NCBI GenBank assembly: GCA_003343885.1 | Contig: QAKH01000059.1 | Span: 27,450 to 91,449 of the forward strand | Direction: 5' to 3' | Origin: Clostridiales bacterium | GTDB taxonomy: Bacteria; Bacillota; Clostridia; Oscillospirales; CAG-382 | DNA: 64,000 bases | Shown: piece by piece, positions 27,586 through 35,177 of the stretch | Position numbering within the stretch: position 1 is the first letter of the stretch | Layout of the letters: every line of letters starts with the position of its first letter | The notes under the pieces: model-generated | Told to the model about the DNA's origin: nothing | Seen by the model: only the letters and a program-made list of their open reading frames with translations | Databases searched by the model: none | Position numbers and translations under genes: made by a program

Positions 27586-28560
27586 TCATTTGTCTGCCGG
27601 AGAATAAAAGCCGGATAATAATTTTTCTGCCGGCTTGCCTGAGGAAAAATAATCACGGGTTTGTGAGATATTGTTCATGACATTTTCCGTAAGCTCTTCG
27701 AGAGAGGAAAACTTTTTCTCCTCCCTTAACATCTTGCAGAACTTTACCGTGACATCCTTTCCGTAAGCGTCGCCGGAATAGTCAAGAATATGTGTTTCAA
27801 ATATAACCGGCGGATTTTGCTTGCCGGAAGAAACCGTAGGCCGAATACCGACGTTTACAACGCCCATGTAGTTTTTTCCGTCAATGGTGCATACGCATGA
27901 GTACACGCCGAATTTCGGTATAGCCTTTTTTTGGTACTCGAGTTGATTTATCGTGGGAAAACCGAGTTTTCTTCCAAGTTTGGCTCCATGTGTTACCGTT
28001 GTCCTGATAAAATAGGGATATCCTAAAAATTTCTCTGCACTTTCCATGTCGCCGGAACGTATGAAATTTCTTATGGCGGTTGATGAAACATGAACTCCGT
28101 CGATTTTGTAGTCCGGGATAATGTAGGTGTCTACACCAAAACTGCTCATCAACTCTTTAAGATTAAGAGCCCCGGCGCAGGCGCCTTTTCCAAAAGTAAA
28201 ATTTTCTCCGCATACAACCGCAGTAACTTTAAATTTGTCGGTAATGTAGCGGCAAAAATCTTCGGGGGTAAAGTCCTTTACTTTGGAAAAATTATCGTAA
28301 AAAACAAAATCAACACCGAAGTGTTCGAAAATTTCGTTTTTCTCTTCATCAGTAGTTAAAAGGGAAAAGTCCCGTGCGCCAAGAAAACTTTTTGTATTTA
28401 CATTAAAAGTGTAAACTCCTGCTTTCAGAGCATTATTGCCGGCAAGCCGGACTGCCTTTTCAAGCAGAGCCTTGTGACCGAGATGAATTCCGTCAAAATT
28501 TCCCAAAGCCAGAATACAGCGCTCGTCAATATGGAAATTGTTGTCTTTTAATATTTTCAT
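27586..28560 (-). CDS. ribF: bifunctional riboflavin kinase/FAD synthetase
   Basis: Makes FMN from riboflavin and then FAD. The 324-residue protein has an N-terminal nucleotidyl-transferase domain with ALGNFDGIHLGHKALL and VCGENFTFGKGA, the motif VSSTAIRNFI, and a C-terminal riboflavin-kinase domain with HGAKLGRKLGFPTIN and GVVNVGIRPT. Order recO-ribF-dacF on the minus strand suggests one transcript. Confidence 0.97.
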   Translation of the reverse strand: MKILKDNNFHIDERCILALGNFDGIHLGHKALLEKAVRLAGNNALKAGVYTFNVNTKSFLGARDFSLLTTDEEKNEIFEHFGVDFVFYDNFSKVKDFTPEDFCRYITDKFKVTAVVCGENFTFGKGACAGALNLKELMSSFGVDTYIIPDYKIDGVHVSSTAIRNFIRSGDMESAEKFLGYPYFIRTTVTHGAKLGRKLGFPTINQLEYQKKAIPKFGVYSCVCTIDGKNYMGVVNVGIRPTVSSGKQNPPVIFETHILDYSGDAYGKDVTVKFCKMLREEKKFSSLEELTENVMNNISQTRDYFSSGKPAEKLLSGFYSPADK

Positions 28561-28636
28561 AATTCACCAATGTATATCCAGTTTATATAAATAAGCATAT
28601 TATTAAGGCTATTATAAGTAATAAAAAAGAAAACGG

Positions 28637-29461
28637 CTAAATCAGTGTTTTCAGATATTTTAGCGTGTCAAACCCACGCTCAGCATGGTATAAAAGATAT
28701 TTTTCACACATGTCGCAAAATCCGTCCGCACTTTCAGCGCTTAGCTTGAAACTCAAATATTTTGGGATCTCAGCACGTGCAACGTATTCGGCGGCTAAAA
28801 GGGCAGGGGCGGAAACATATACGGTATAGGCGCTGTTTTTTATGTCGCCATTCAGACAGTTAACGCATATCGGCGCTCCCTCTGATACGGAAAAAGCGTA
28901 TCTGCCGGTGTCTTGATTAAAGGCAGGAAGCTTGTACGTGCCGCCGTGCTCCGCCATGCCGTCTGCCTTGTATAATACTTCGGAGCAGTACGCACACTGA
29001 GAAAAGTCCGGCGTAAATCCGGCGATACAGCACAGTTTTAACTCAAAGGCAGCCTTTATTTGCCAGAGCGGCTTGTCCTTTAAATTTGCGGCTGCATACA
29101 GCGTGTTTAAAACCAGCCGCATGGCGTCCGACTCATCATTTTCACTTGTACAGAAATTTGTAACGGCGTCGGACATATAACATGCCAAAGCATACCTTGC
29201 AATATCGCTTCGTAACCCGAAAAAGCCGTCCTTCAACACTGCCGTTTTTAGTGATAGATGTGATGAAGAGGAGCAAATAAGCTCAAGCTCACTGTAACAA
29301 AACAGCTGTACGGCGGCGCTGTTTTTGCTCGCAATATTGCGCACGCCTCGGGCATAAACCGTAAGAATTCCTCTCTCCGGTGTAAGAACCGTCAAAATAC
29401 GGTCGTTTTCCTTGTATGCCGTTTCACGAAGTACCACGGCGTCGGTCGTGAATTCACGCAA
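28637..29461 (-). CDS. recO: DNA repair protein RecO
   Basis: Loads RecA on SSB-coated single-stranded DNA with RecR. The 274-residue protein has an N-terminal OB fold (FTTDAVVLRETAYKENDRILTVLTPERG), a helical middle, and a zinc site with paired cysteines (CAYC and CVNC). TTG 29461 is chosen because it lies 7 bases after the era stop with AGAGGA upstream; a more upstream ATG would add 19 residues translated from the era coding end. Era-recO order is conserved in Firmicutes. Confidence 0.92.
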   Translation of the reverse strand: MREFTTDAVVLRETAYKENDRILTVLTPERGILTVYARGVRNIASKNSAAVQLFCYSELELICSSSSHLSLKTAVLKDGFFGLRSDIARYALACYMSDAVTNFCTSENDESDAMRLVLNTLYAAANLKDKPLWQIKAAFELKLCCIAGFTPDFSQCAYCSEVLYKADGMAEHGGTYKLPAFNQDTGRYAFSVSEGAPICVNCLNGDIKNSAYTVYVSAPALLAAEYVARAEIPKYLSFKLSAESADGFCDMCEKYLLYHAERGFDTLKYLKTLI

Positions 29462-29468
29462 GGTTACG

Positions 29469-30911
29469 TCAGTCCTCTTTCTTAAATCCCAGACGTGCCA
29501 TGTTAAGCTCGCTGTCACGCCAGTTTTCCTTAACCTTTACCCAAAGGTTCAAATATACCTTTTTATCGGACATTGCCTCAAGGTCTTCACGTGCGTAGGT
29601 CGCCGCCTTTTTCAGCGTTTCGCCGTTTTTGCCTATGATAATTTTCTTGTGCGCTTCTTTTTCACAGTAAATCTCTGCTCGAATTTCAATAATGCTCGGC
29701 TTTTCCTTGTAGTCCTCAATTGTAACGGCTATTCCGTGAGGAATTTCCTCGTCAAGCAGACGAAGCAGTTTTTCACGTATTACCTCTGCGGCTATCTGAC
29801 GCACCGTCTGGTCGGTAACCATGTCCTCAGGGAAGAACCAGCGCTCATTGTGCAAAAACTGCTTAAGTTCCTGCATAACAGTGTCAACGCCCTCTCCGGT
29901 GAGCGCGCTTATCGGGATAATGCTCTTAAAATTGTAAAGCTTTGAATATTTGTCAATAGTAACGAGAAGCTTGTCTTTTTTAGCAATGTCAACCTTGTTT
30001 ATTAACAATATTGCCGGTAAACGCAAGCTTTTCAGGTTGTCTATAATATCTTTGTCCGCCTTTGAAACTTCTCCTTCGCTTTCGGCGACAAGTATAACTG
30101 CGTCTGTGTCGGGAATGGCGGTCTTTGCGGCGTTTACCATATATTCTCCAAGCTTGTTTTTAGGCTTGTGAAGTCCGGGAGTGTCAACAAAAACATATTG
30201 TTCGTTTCCGACAGTATGTATGCCGGTAATTCTGTCACGGGTAGTCTGCGGTTTTTTTGAAACTGCCGCAACCTTTTCGCCGATCATCGCATTCAACAGC
30301 GTACTTTTACCGACGTTAGGACGTCCGACAATGCTGATAAAAGCTGTTTTCATGTTCTTTACCGGTACGGATTCCTTTGCGGCTGCAGCTGAATGATTAG
30401 TGTCAGCGTCAGTATCCGAACCCTGCGCACGCCTTAACCCCAGCTCCTCAAGAACTTCCTCACAGGTTTCGTTCATGTATTCTTCGTCTTCTTTGCTTAC
30501 TTCGTGGTCAAAACCAAGCAAATGAAGAACAGAATGAACGCACAGAAAACCAACTTCACGTTCAACAGAGTGTCCGTATTCGTCAGCCTGTGCCGCAGCT
30601 CTTTCCAGAGAAATGACAATGTCGCCGATTGCGCACGGTTCTCCGCTTTCATCATCGTATTCTATCTCGCCGTTTTCAAAAAGAGGGAAAGATAAAACGT
30701 CTGTCGCACTGTCTTTGCCACGGTATTCAAGATTGAGCTTGTGAATATTTTCGTCGTCTGTAAAGGTCAGAGAAACCTCAACGGGAAAATCAATTTCCTG
30801 ATAGTCCAAAGCGGCGGTAATCACCTTTTTTGCAAGAGAACGCAGTGCAGGAGTGAGTTCGACCTTGTCCTGGTCGTTTTTTGTATATATTGTGTGTTTG
30901 ATTTTGCTCAT
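29469..30911 (-). CDS. YbeY-Era fusion: rRNA-maturation endoribonuclease joined to GTPase Era
   Basis: One 480-residue frame joins two normally separate proteins of ribosome assembly. Residues 1-160 are YbeY with its zinc motif HSVLHLLGFDH (126-136). Residues 161-186 are a low-complexity Asp/Ala-rich linker. From 187 the protein is Era, with GRPNVGKS (196-203), DTPG, a GTPase domain and a C-terminal KH domain with IIGKNGETLKKAA. YbeY acts in 16S 3'-end maturation and Era binds that end, so fusion fits a shared job. An internal ATG at 30353 could yield free Era but has only a weak purine-rich site. dgkA and cdd, often between these genes, are absent. Confidence 0.93.
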   Translation of the reverse strand: MSKIKHTIYTKNDQDKVELTPALRSLAKKVITAALDYQEIDFPVEVSLTFTDDENIHKLNLEYRGKDSATDVLSFPLFENGEIEYDDESGEPCAIGDIVISLERAAAQADEYGHSVEREVGFLCVHSVLHLLGFDHEVSKEDEEYMNETCEEVLEELGLRRAQGSDTDADTNHSAAAAKESVPVKNMKTAFISIVGRPNVGKSTLLNAMIGEKVAAVSKKPQTTRDRITGIHTVGNEQYVFVDTPGLHKPKNKLGEYMVNAAKTAIPDTDAVILVAESEGEVSKADKDIIDNLKSLRLPAILLINKVDIAKKDKLLVTIDKYSKLYNFKSIIPISALTGEGVDTVMQELKQFLHNERWFFPEDMVTDQTVRQIAAEVIREKLLRLLDEEIPHGIAVTIEDYKEKPSIIEIRAEIYCEKEAHKKIIIGKNGETLKKAATYAREDLEAMSDKKVYLNLWVKVKENWRDSELNMARLGFKKED

Positions 30912-30987
30912 TTTTTCAAATCCTTTCTCAAAGGGAAATTGTGCGGTTAAACCGAATGTTTAATACATTTATACCTTTATACCGCAG

Positions 30988-31956
30988 TCAAGAGTCCGAT
31001 TTTTTGTTCTCGTATTTTTCATAAGCACGTATGATTTTCTGAACTAACGAATGACGTACAATATCTTTGTCGGACAGATAGTGAATAGCAATATCGGGAA
31101 TATCCTTTAAAACCTTAACAGCTTCCGTTAAACCGCTTGTAACGCCCCGCGGCAGGTCAACCTGCGTAATATCACCGGTAACAACGGCTTTTGAGCCGAA
31201 CCCAAGACGGGTTAAAAACATTTTCATTTGCTCGGGAGTAGTGTTCTGCGCCTCGTCGAGAATAATAAACGAATCGTCAAGTGTACGTCCTCTCATGTAC
31301 GCAAGAGGGGCAATCTCAATAGCACCTTTTTCAAGATTTCTTGTGTAGCCCTCCATGCCTAACATCTCGAACAATGCGTCATATAACGGTCTTAGGTAAG
31401 GATCGATTTTACTTTGAAGATCGCCCGGTAAAAACCCGAGACGTTCTCCGGCTTCAACCGCCGGACGAGTAAGAATTATGCGGTTGACTTGTTTTGCACG
31501 CAGCGCATTTACTGCCATTGCGACAGCGAGAAATGTTTTTCCTGTACCGGCAGGACCGACAGCAATGGTTACAGTGTTGTGTGAAATGGAGTCAAGATAT
31601 TGCTTTTGACCGACAGTTTTTGCTTTAATCGGTTTGCCTCGGGAAGTGATGCAAACGCAGTCGCCGTCAAGACTTTGGAGTTGGCCTGCACTTCCGGAGC
31701 TTACCATGCTGATGACATATCTGACATTTTGTTCGGTAAGAGGTTCCGAGCGTTCTGTCATTTTTAAGAGATATTCGATGGCATTAGCGGCATTTTCAAC
31801 ATCGGCCGGATCGTCGCCGATTATTTTTATTCCGTCGGAGCATTGAAAAAGCTGAACGCCGAACTCGCTTTCAATTATTTTTGTATTTGAATCAAAATCT
31901 CCGAATATTCCGGCACGACGTTCCGCCGAAGCAATATTTACAAGCTTTTCTGCCAT
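30988..31956 (-). CDS. PhoH family ATPase/RNA helicase-like protein
   Basis: PhoH-like P-loop protein; the family has been linked to RNA metabolism and usually precedes ybeY, as here. The 322-residue protein has an N-terminal KH-like part, then TVGQKQYLDSI, the Walker A GPAGTGKTFLAVA, RPAVEAGERLGFLPGD and the Walker B FIILDEAQNTTPEQMKMFLTRLG region. The start at 31956 is supported by AAAGGATG eight bases upstream; a more upstream start at 31998 is not. First gene of the minus-strand run. Confidence 0.93.
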   Translation of the reverse strand: MAEKLVNIASAERRAGIFGDFDSNTKIIESEFGVQLFQCSDGIKIIGDDPADVENAANAIEYLLKMTERSEPLTEQNVRYVISMVSSGSAGQLQSLDGDCVCITSRGKPIKAKTVGQKQYLDSISHNTVTIAVGPAGTGKTFLAVAMAVNALRAKQVNRIILTRPAVEAGERLGFLPGDLQSKIDPYLRPLYDALFEMLGMEGYTRNLEKGAIEIAPLAYMRGRTLDDSFIILDEAQNTTPEQMKMFLTRLGFGSKAVVTGDITQVDLPRGVTSGLTEAVKVLKDIPDIAIHYLSDKDIVRHSLVQKIIRAYEKYENKKSDS

Positions 31957-31989
31957 ACACAACATCCTTTCACACAACTTCACAGAATA

Positions 31990-32018
31990 ATTATACAATA
32001 TATATATCTTATTTTCAA
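31990..32018 (-). promoter_or_regulatory. promoter of phoH operon
   Basis: On the minus strand TTGAAA (32018-32013) and TATAAT (31995-31990) are 17 bases apart, about 35 bases before the phoH start. It should drive phoH, ybeY-era, recO, ribF and the dacF-like gene. Confidence 0.75.
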
Positions 32019-32083
32019 TGATTTTTTCATTATTTATGTATCAAGTTTTTTTTAACTGATTTAATGGTTGTTTGTGTGTTTTA

Positions 32084-32111
32084 ACAATGCCGCGTGGGTG
32101 AGCATACAATA
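32084..32111 (+). promoter_or_regulatory. possible SigE/SigK promoter of dpaAB
   Basis: CATACAATA (32103-32111) matches the -10 pattern shared by the mother-cell sigma factors, and an AC dinucleotide (32084-32085) stands 17 bases upstream as in SigK promoters. Dipicolinate synthase is SigK-dependent in Bacillus, so the position is sensible; the -35 match is weak. Confidence 0.45.
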
Positions 32112-32198
32112 CAACGAGCTGCGAATTCAATACACAATCGGGATTACCCGGAAATGAAAGGTGGGATATCGGGAAGGAGTATTTCCTTTCCGTGGACA

Positions 32199-33080
32199 AT
32201 GAGAAGAGATATGAAAATTGGTTTTATAGGCGGTGACATGCGGCAGGTGTTCTGTGCTGAAAATCTTGCAGAAATGGGATTTGAGGCAGCATTGTTCGGC
32301 TTTGATAAATATAGCAGCAGCGTAGGACTTTGTACAAGATGCAACAGTCTTGAGGACGCAGCATGCATGGCAGATATACTTATACTCCCTCTTCCTGTCA
32401 CAAGCGACGGAATAAATGTGAATACACCGTTATCAGAAAAAAGCATTTCTCTCGAGTATGTTTTCGAGCATGCTTTAGGATGCAGTTTGATATTGTACGG
32501 CGGAGAGTGTGAAGCTTTAGAAAGATTTGCCCGTGAAAATGGTATAGAAGCAATAAATTATTACGAGAGAGAAGACTATAAGGTTGCAAATGCCGTTCCC
32601 ACAGCCGAGGGAGCTGTTTCAATCGCCGTAGACGAAATGCCCGGCACAATATACGGCGCCGATTGTCTTATACTCGGTTATGGAAGAATAGGAAAGGTAT
32701 TGGGCAGACTTTTGCACGCTTTTGGCGGAAAAGTTTGCGTAGCCGCAAGAAAAAATGAAGACTTGCTTTGGGCAAATATAAACGGTTTGAAGAGCGTAAA
32801 TATAAACAGTATGGAAAGTGAACTCGAAAAAAGCGACCTTATAGTAAATACTGTACCTAAAACTATACTAAAGGACGATTTGTTAGGAAAAATACGCAAA
32901 GACGCATTGGTGCTTGACTTGGCATCAAAACCCGGAGGAATTGATTTCAAATCCGCAAAGGAGAGAGGACTTAACGTCGTATGGGCGTTATCTTTGCCGG
33001 GAAAAGTCGCTCCCTTAAGCGCGGGGAAAATCCTGTCAGACACCGTGACAAAAATCCTCAGTGAAAAAGGAGTGATATAA
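32199..33080 (+). CDS. dpaA: dipicolinate synthase subunit A
   Basis: With DpaB it makes dipicolinic acid, the calcium chelator of the spore core, from the lysine-pathway intermediate, in the mother cell. The protein of about 293 residues matches SpoVFA length. It begins MKIGFIGGDMRQ shortly after the start and has the Rossmann motif LILGYGRIGKVLGRLL and LDLASKPGGIDF. ATG 32199 and ATG 32211 are both possible; neither has a strong ribosome-binding site. Its stop overlaps the dpaB start. Confidence 0.93.
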   Translation: MRRDMKIGFIGGDMRQVFCAENLAEMGFEAALFGFDKYSSSVGLCTRCNSLEDAACMADILILPLPVTSDGINVNTPLSEKSISLEYVFEHALGCSLILYGGECEALERFARENGIEAINYYEREDYKVANAVPTAEGAVSIAVDEMPGTIYGADCLILGYGRIGKVLGRLLHAFGGKVCVAARKNEDLLWANINGLKSVNINSMESELEKSDLIVNTVPKTILKDDLLGKIRKDALVLDLASKPGGIDFKSAKERGLNVVWALSLPGKVAPLSAGKILSDTVTKILSEKGVI

Positions 33081-33640
33081 TGCTTGGATTCGCTATGAGC
33101 GGCTCATTCTGTAACTTTGAAAAATCAATTAAAGTTCTGGAGCGGCTAAGCAAAATAAACGACGAAATAATACCGATAATGTCGTATAACGCATACACAA
33201 CCGATACCCGATTCGGTACAGCTCAGTATTTTATTTCAAGAGTTGAAAAATTGTGCTGTCATGAAGTAGTACACACACTTGCCGACGCTGAACCACTGGG
33301 TCCCAAAATAAAACTTGACTGCCTTTGCATATGCCCCTGTACGGGAAATACCCTTTCTAAGCTTGCCTGCGGAATATACGATACTCCCGTAACTCTTGCG
33401 GCAAAAGCGCACCTTCGCTCGTCGAGGCCGCTTGTGATTGCGCTTGCTACCAATGACGCACTGTCAGGAAACGCTGTAAGCCTTGCGACCATGCTTACAA
33501 GAAAAAACGTGTATTTTGTACCTATCGCTCAGGATGACAGCCACAATAAACCGTACAGTCTCGTGTGTGACTTCAATCTTGTTGAGCAGACTATCGAAAA
33601 GGCAATGAACGGGGAACAGATACAACCTCTGTTCTTTTAG
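33080..33640 (+). CDS. dpaB: dipicolinate synthase subunit B
   Basis: Flavoprotein-fold subunit of dipicolinate synthase. The 186-residue protein starts GFAMSGSFCNFEKSI and has CICPCTGNTLSKLACGIYDTPVTLAAKAHLR, LATNDALSG and a C-terminal region typical of SpoVFB. The start codon shares a base with the dpaA stop (TAATG), and GGAG lies just upstream. With sigK at 62.3 kb it supports a spore-forming host. Confidence 0.95.
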   Translation: MLGFAMSGSFCNFEKSIKVLERLSKINDEIIPIMSYNAYTTDTRFGTAQYFISRVEKLCCHEVVHTLADAEPLGPKIKLDCLCICPCTGNTLSKLACGIYDTPVTLAAKAHLRSSRPLVIALATNDALSGNAVSLATMLTRKNVYFVPIAQDDSHNKPYSLVCDFNLVEQTIEKAMNGEQIQPLFF

Positions 33641-33703
33641 GTTATTTCTACTACAAAAAACTGTCATAAATATCGGTAATTTACGTAATAGTAAAAGTTT
33701 CAT

Positions 33704-33748
33704 AATTCATTCGTTTTGTTTTACTCAGAACGGATGAATTTTATTTTT
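33704..33748 (+). terminator. terminator after dpaAB
   Basis: A 12-base-pair stem (33704-33715 with 33729-33740, one G-U pair) is followed by TTATTTTTG, ending the dpaAB unit before the transporter pair. Confidence 0.8.
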
Positions 33749-33870
33749 GAAATAAAACGCGATGAATAAGAGAAATATGTAAAATATTGTTACATTTTAT
33801 TTCAATTATGATATTTATTGGATGTATATTGTGTGATAAAATAAACCGATTTTGTTGCAGGAGGAAAATA

Positions 33871-34440
33871 ATGAAAGAGCTTGTATTACTTTTTACGTCA
33901 TTTTTCAAAATAGGCATAATGACATTCGGCGGCGGATATGCTATGCTTCCTATGCTTGAGCGCGAGATAGTAGTCAATCATAAGTGGGCTACAATGGAAG
34001 AAGTGATGGACTATTTTGCTATTGGTCAGTGTACTCCCGGAGTAATTGCTGTAAATACTGCAACCTTTGTCGGATATAAGCGTAAAGGAATATTGGGTGG
34101 AATAATAGCAACGCTTGGTGTAGTCGCACCGTCAATTATAATCATTTCCGCGATTGCCGGAATACTTGATCTGGTGTCCGAGAACAAATACGTAAAGCAT
34201 GCGTTTGCCGGAATAAGCGTTGCGGTGTGCGCACTGCTCGTGCAGGCACTTATAAAAATGGGAAAATCGGGTGTAAAGGATATTTTCACTGCGATATTAG
34301 CGGTTTTGTCATTTGCTGTCTCACTTGCTTTCGGAGTTTCGCCGATAATACCGGTTGTGCTTTGCGGCATTGCAGGCTGCGTATATATGGCAATCCGAGA
34401 AAAGAATAAAGAATCGGCTAAAACTAATGGGAAAAAGTAA
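33871..34440 (+). CDS. chromate transporter half-protein 1
   Basis: Short-chain CHR family membrane protein; paired short forms act together as one transporter. True substrate (chromate, sulfate or other) is not known here. The 189-residue protein has FKIGIMTFGGGYAMLPMLER, QCTPGVIAVNTATFVGYK and about six membrane segments. ATG 33871 follows a clear CAGGAGG; an in-frame upstream start at 33787 would add a 28-residue non-homologous piece. The second half follows after 17 bases. Confidence 0.93.
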   Translation: MKELVLLFTSFFKIGIMTFGGGYAMLPMLEREIVVNHKWATMEEVMDYFAIGQCTPGVIAVNTATFVGYKRKGILGGIIATLGVVAPSIIIISAIAGILDLVSENKYVKHAFAGISVAVCALLVQALIKMGKSGVKDIFTAILAVLSFAVSLAFGVSPIIPVVLCGIAGCVYMAIREKNKESAKTNGKK

Positions 34441-34457
34441 TACGGAGGAAGTCTTAT

Positions 34458-35018
34458 ATGCATATATTGTGGTTATTGTTTATAGAGTTCTTTAAAACAG
34501 GACTTTTTTCCATAGGCGGAGGACTTGCAACCTTGCCGTTCCTTTTCCAGATGTCTGAAAGGTATGGTTGGTTTACGACAGAACAGCTTACCAATATGAT
34601 AGCTGTGTCTGAGTCAACTCCCGGACCTATTGGGATAAATATTGCAACATACGTTGGTTTTACGACTGAAAATCTCGGGGTGTTTGGTGCGATTTTTACA
34701 ACGCTCAGCCTCGTTCTCCCAAGTATAATCGTAATACTGATAATAGCCGGATTTTTGGAAAAGTTTAAAGAAAACAAGTACGTTAAGAATGCTTTTTACG
34801 GCCTCAGAGCAGCGGTTGTCGGACTGCTTGCATATTCGTTCCTTGCCGTCATAAAGACTACTTTTTTGGTGCCTGGAGCAAAAGAAATACTTCAAATGGT
34901 AGATTTTCGCAAAGTAGCAATGTTTGCAGTAATTTTGTTTTTGGTTCTTAAATTTAAAAAGCATCCAATACTTTATATAGGTATAGGAGCTGTTTGCGGA
35001 ATAATCTTTGCACTGTAA
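34458..35018 (+). CDS. chromate transporter half-protein 2
   Basis: Partner of the preceding short CHR protein. The 186-residue protein has FFKTGLFSIGGGLATLPFLFQM and ESTPGPIGINIATYVGF, mirrored motifs of the first half, and about six membrane segments. GGAGG lies ahead of ATG 34458. The two halves together equal one long CHR transporter. Confidence 0.93.
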   Translation: MHILWLLFIEFFKTGLFSIGGGLATLPFLFQMSERYGWFTTEQLTNMIAVSESTPGPIGINIATYVGFTTENLGVFGAIFTTLSLVLPSIIVILIIAGFLEKFKENKYVKNAFYGLRAAVVGLLAYSFLAVIKTTFLVPGAKEILQMVDFRKVAMFAVILFLVLKFKKHPILYIGIGAVCGIIFAL

Positions 35019-35024
35019 AACAAA

Positions 35025-35070
35025 AAATGACTCAAAGTTCAAATGTGAACTTTGAGTCATTTCTATTTTC
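35025..35070 (+). terminator. strong bidirectional terminator
   Basis: A perfect 16-base-pair stem (35025-35040 with 35047-35062) closes a six-base loop and is followed by TCTATTTTC. The A-run on its other side would serve the converging minus-strand gene. Confidence 0.9.
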
Positions 35071-35177
35071 TGCTTTTTACAAGCAACGGTTAACAAACGA
35101 GGATTGTCGGTTTAATTATAAGCCGAATAAACTTATTCGCACATAAAAAGTCGTCCTCAACTTACGCAGGCAATTGG

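Noticed and set aside
29412..29945. 177-residue open frame on the plus strand
   Set aside because: It lies antisense to the ybeY-era and recO coding sequence, has no ribosome-binding site and matches no family.
32094..32198. upstream extension of dpaA
   Set aside because: The frame is open upstream, but the extra residues are not like any DpaA and overlap the predicted promoter.
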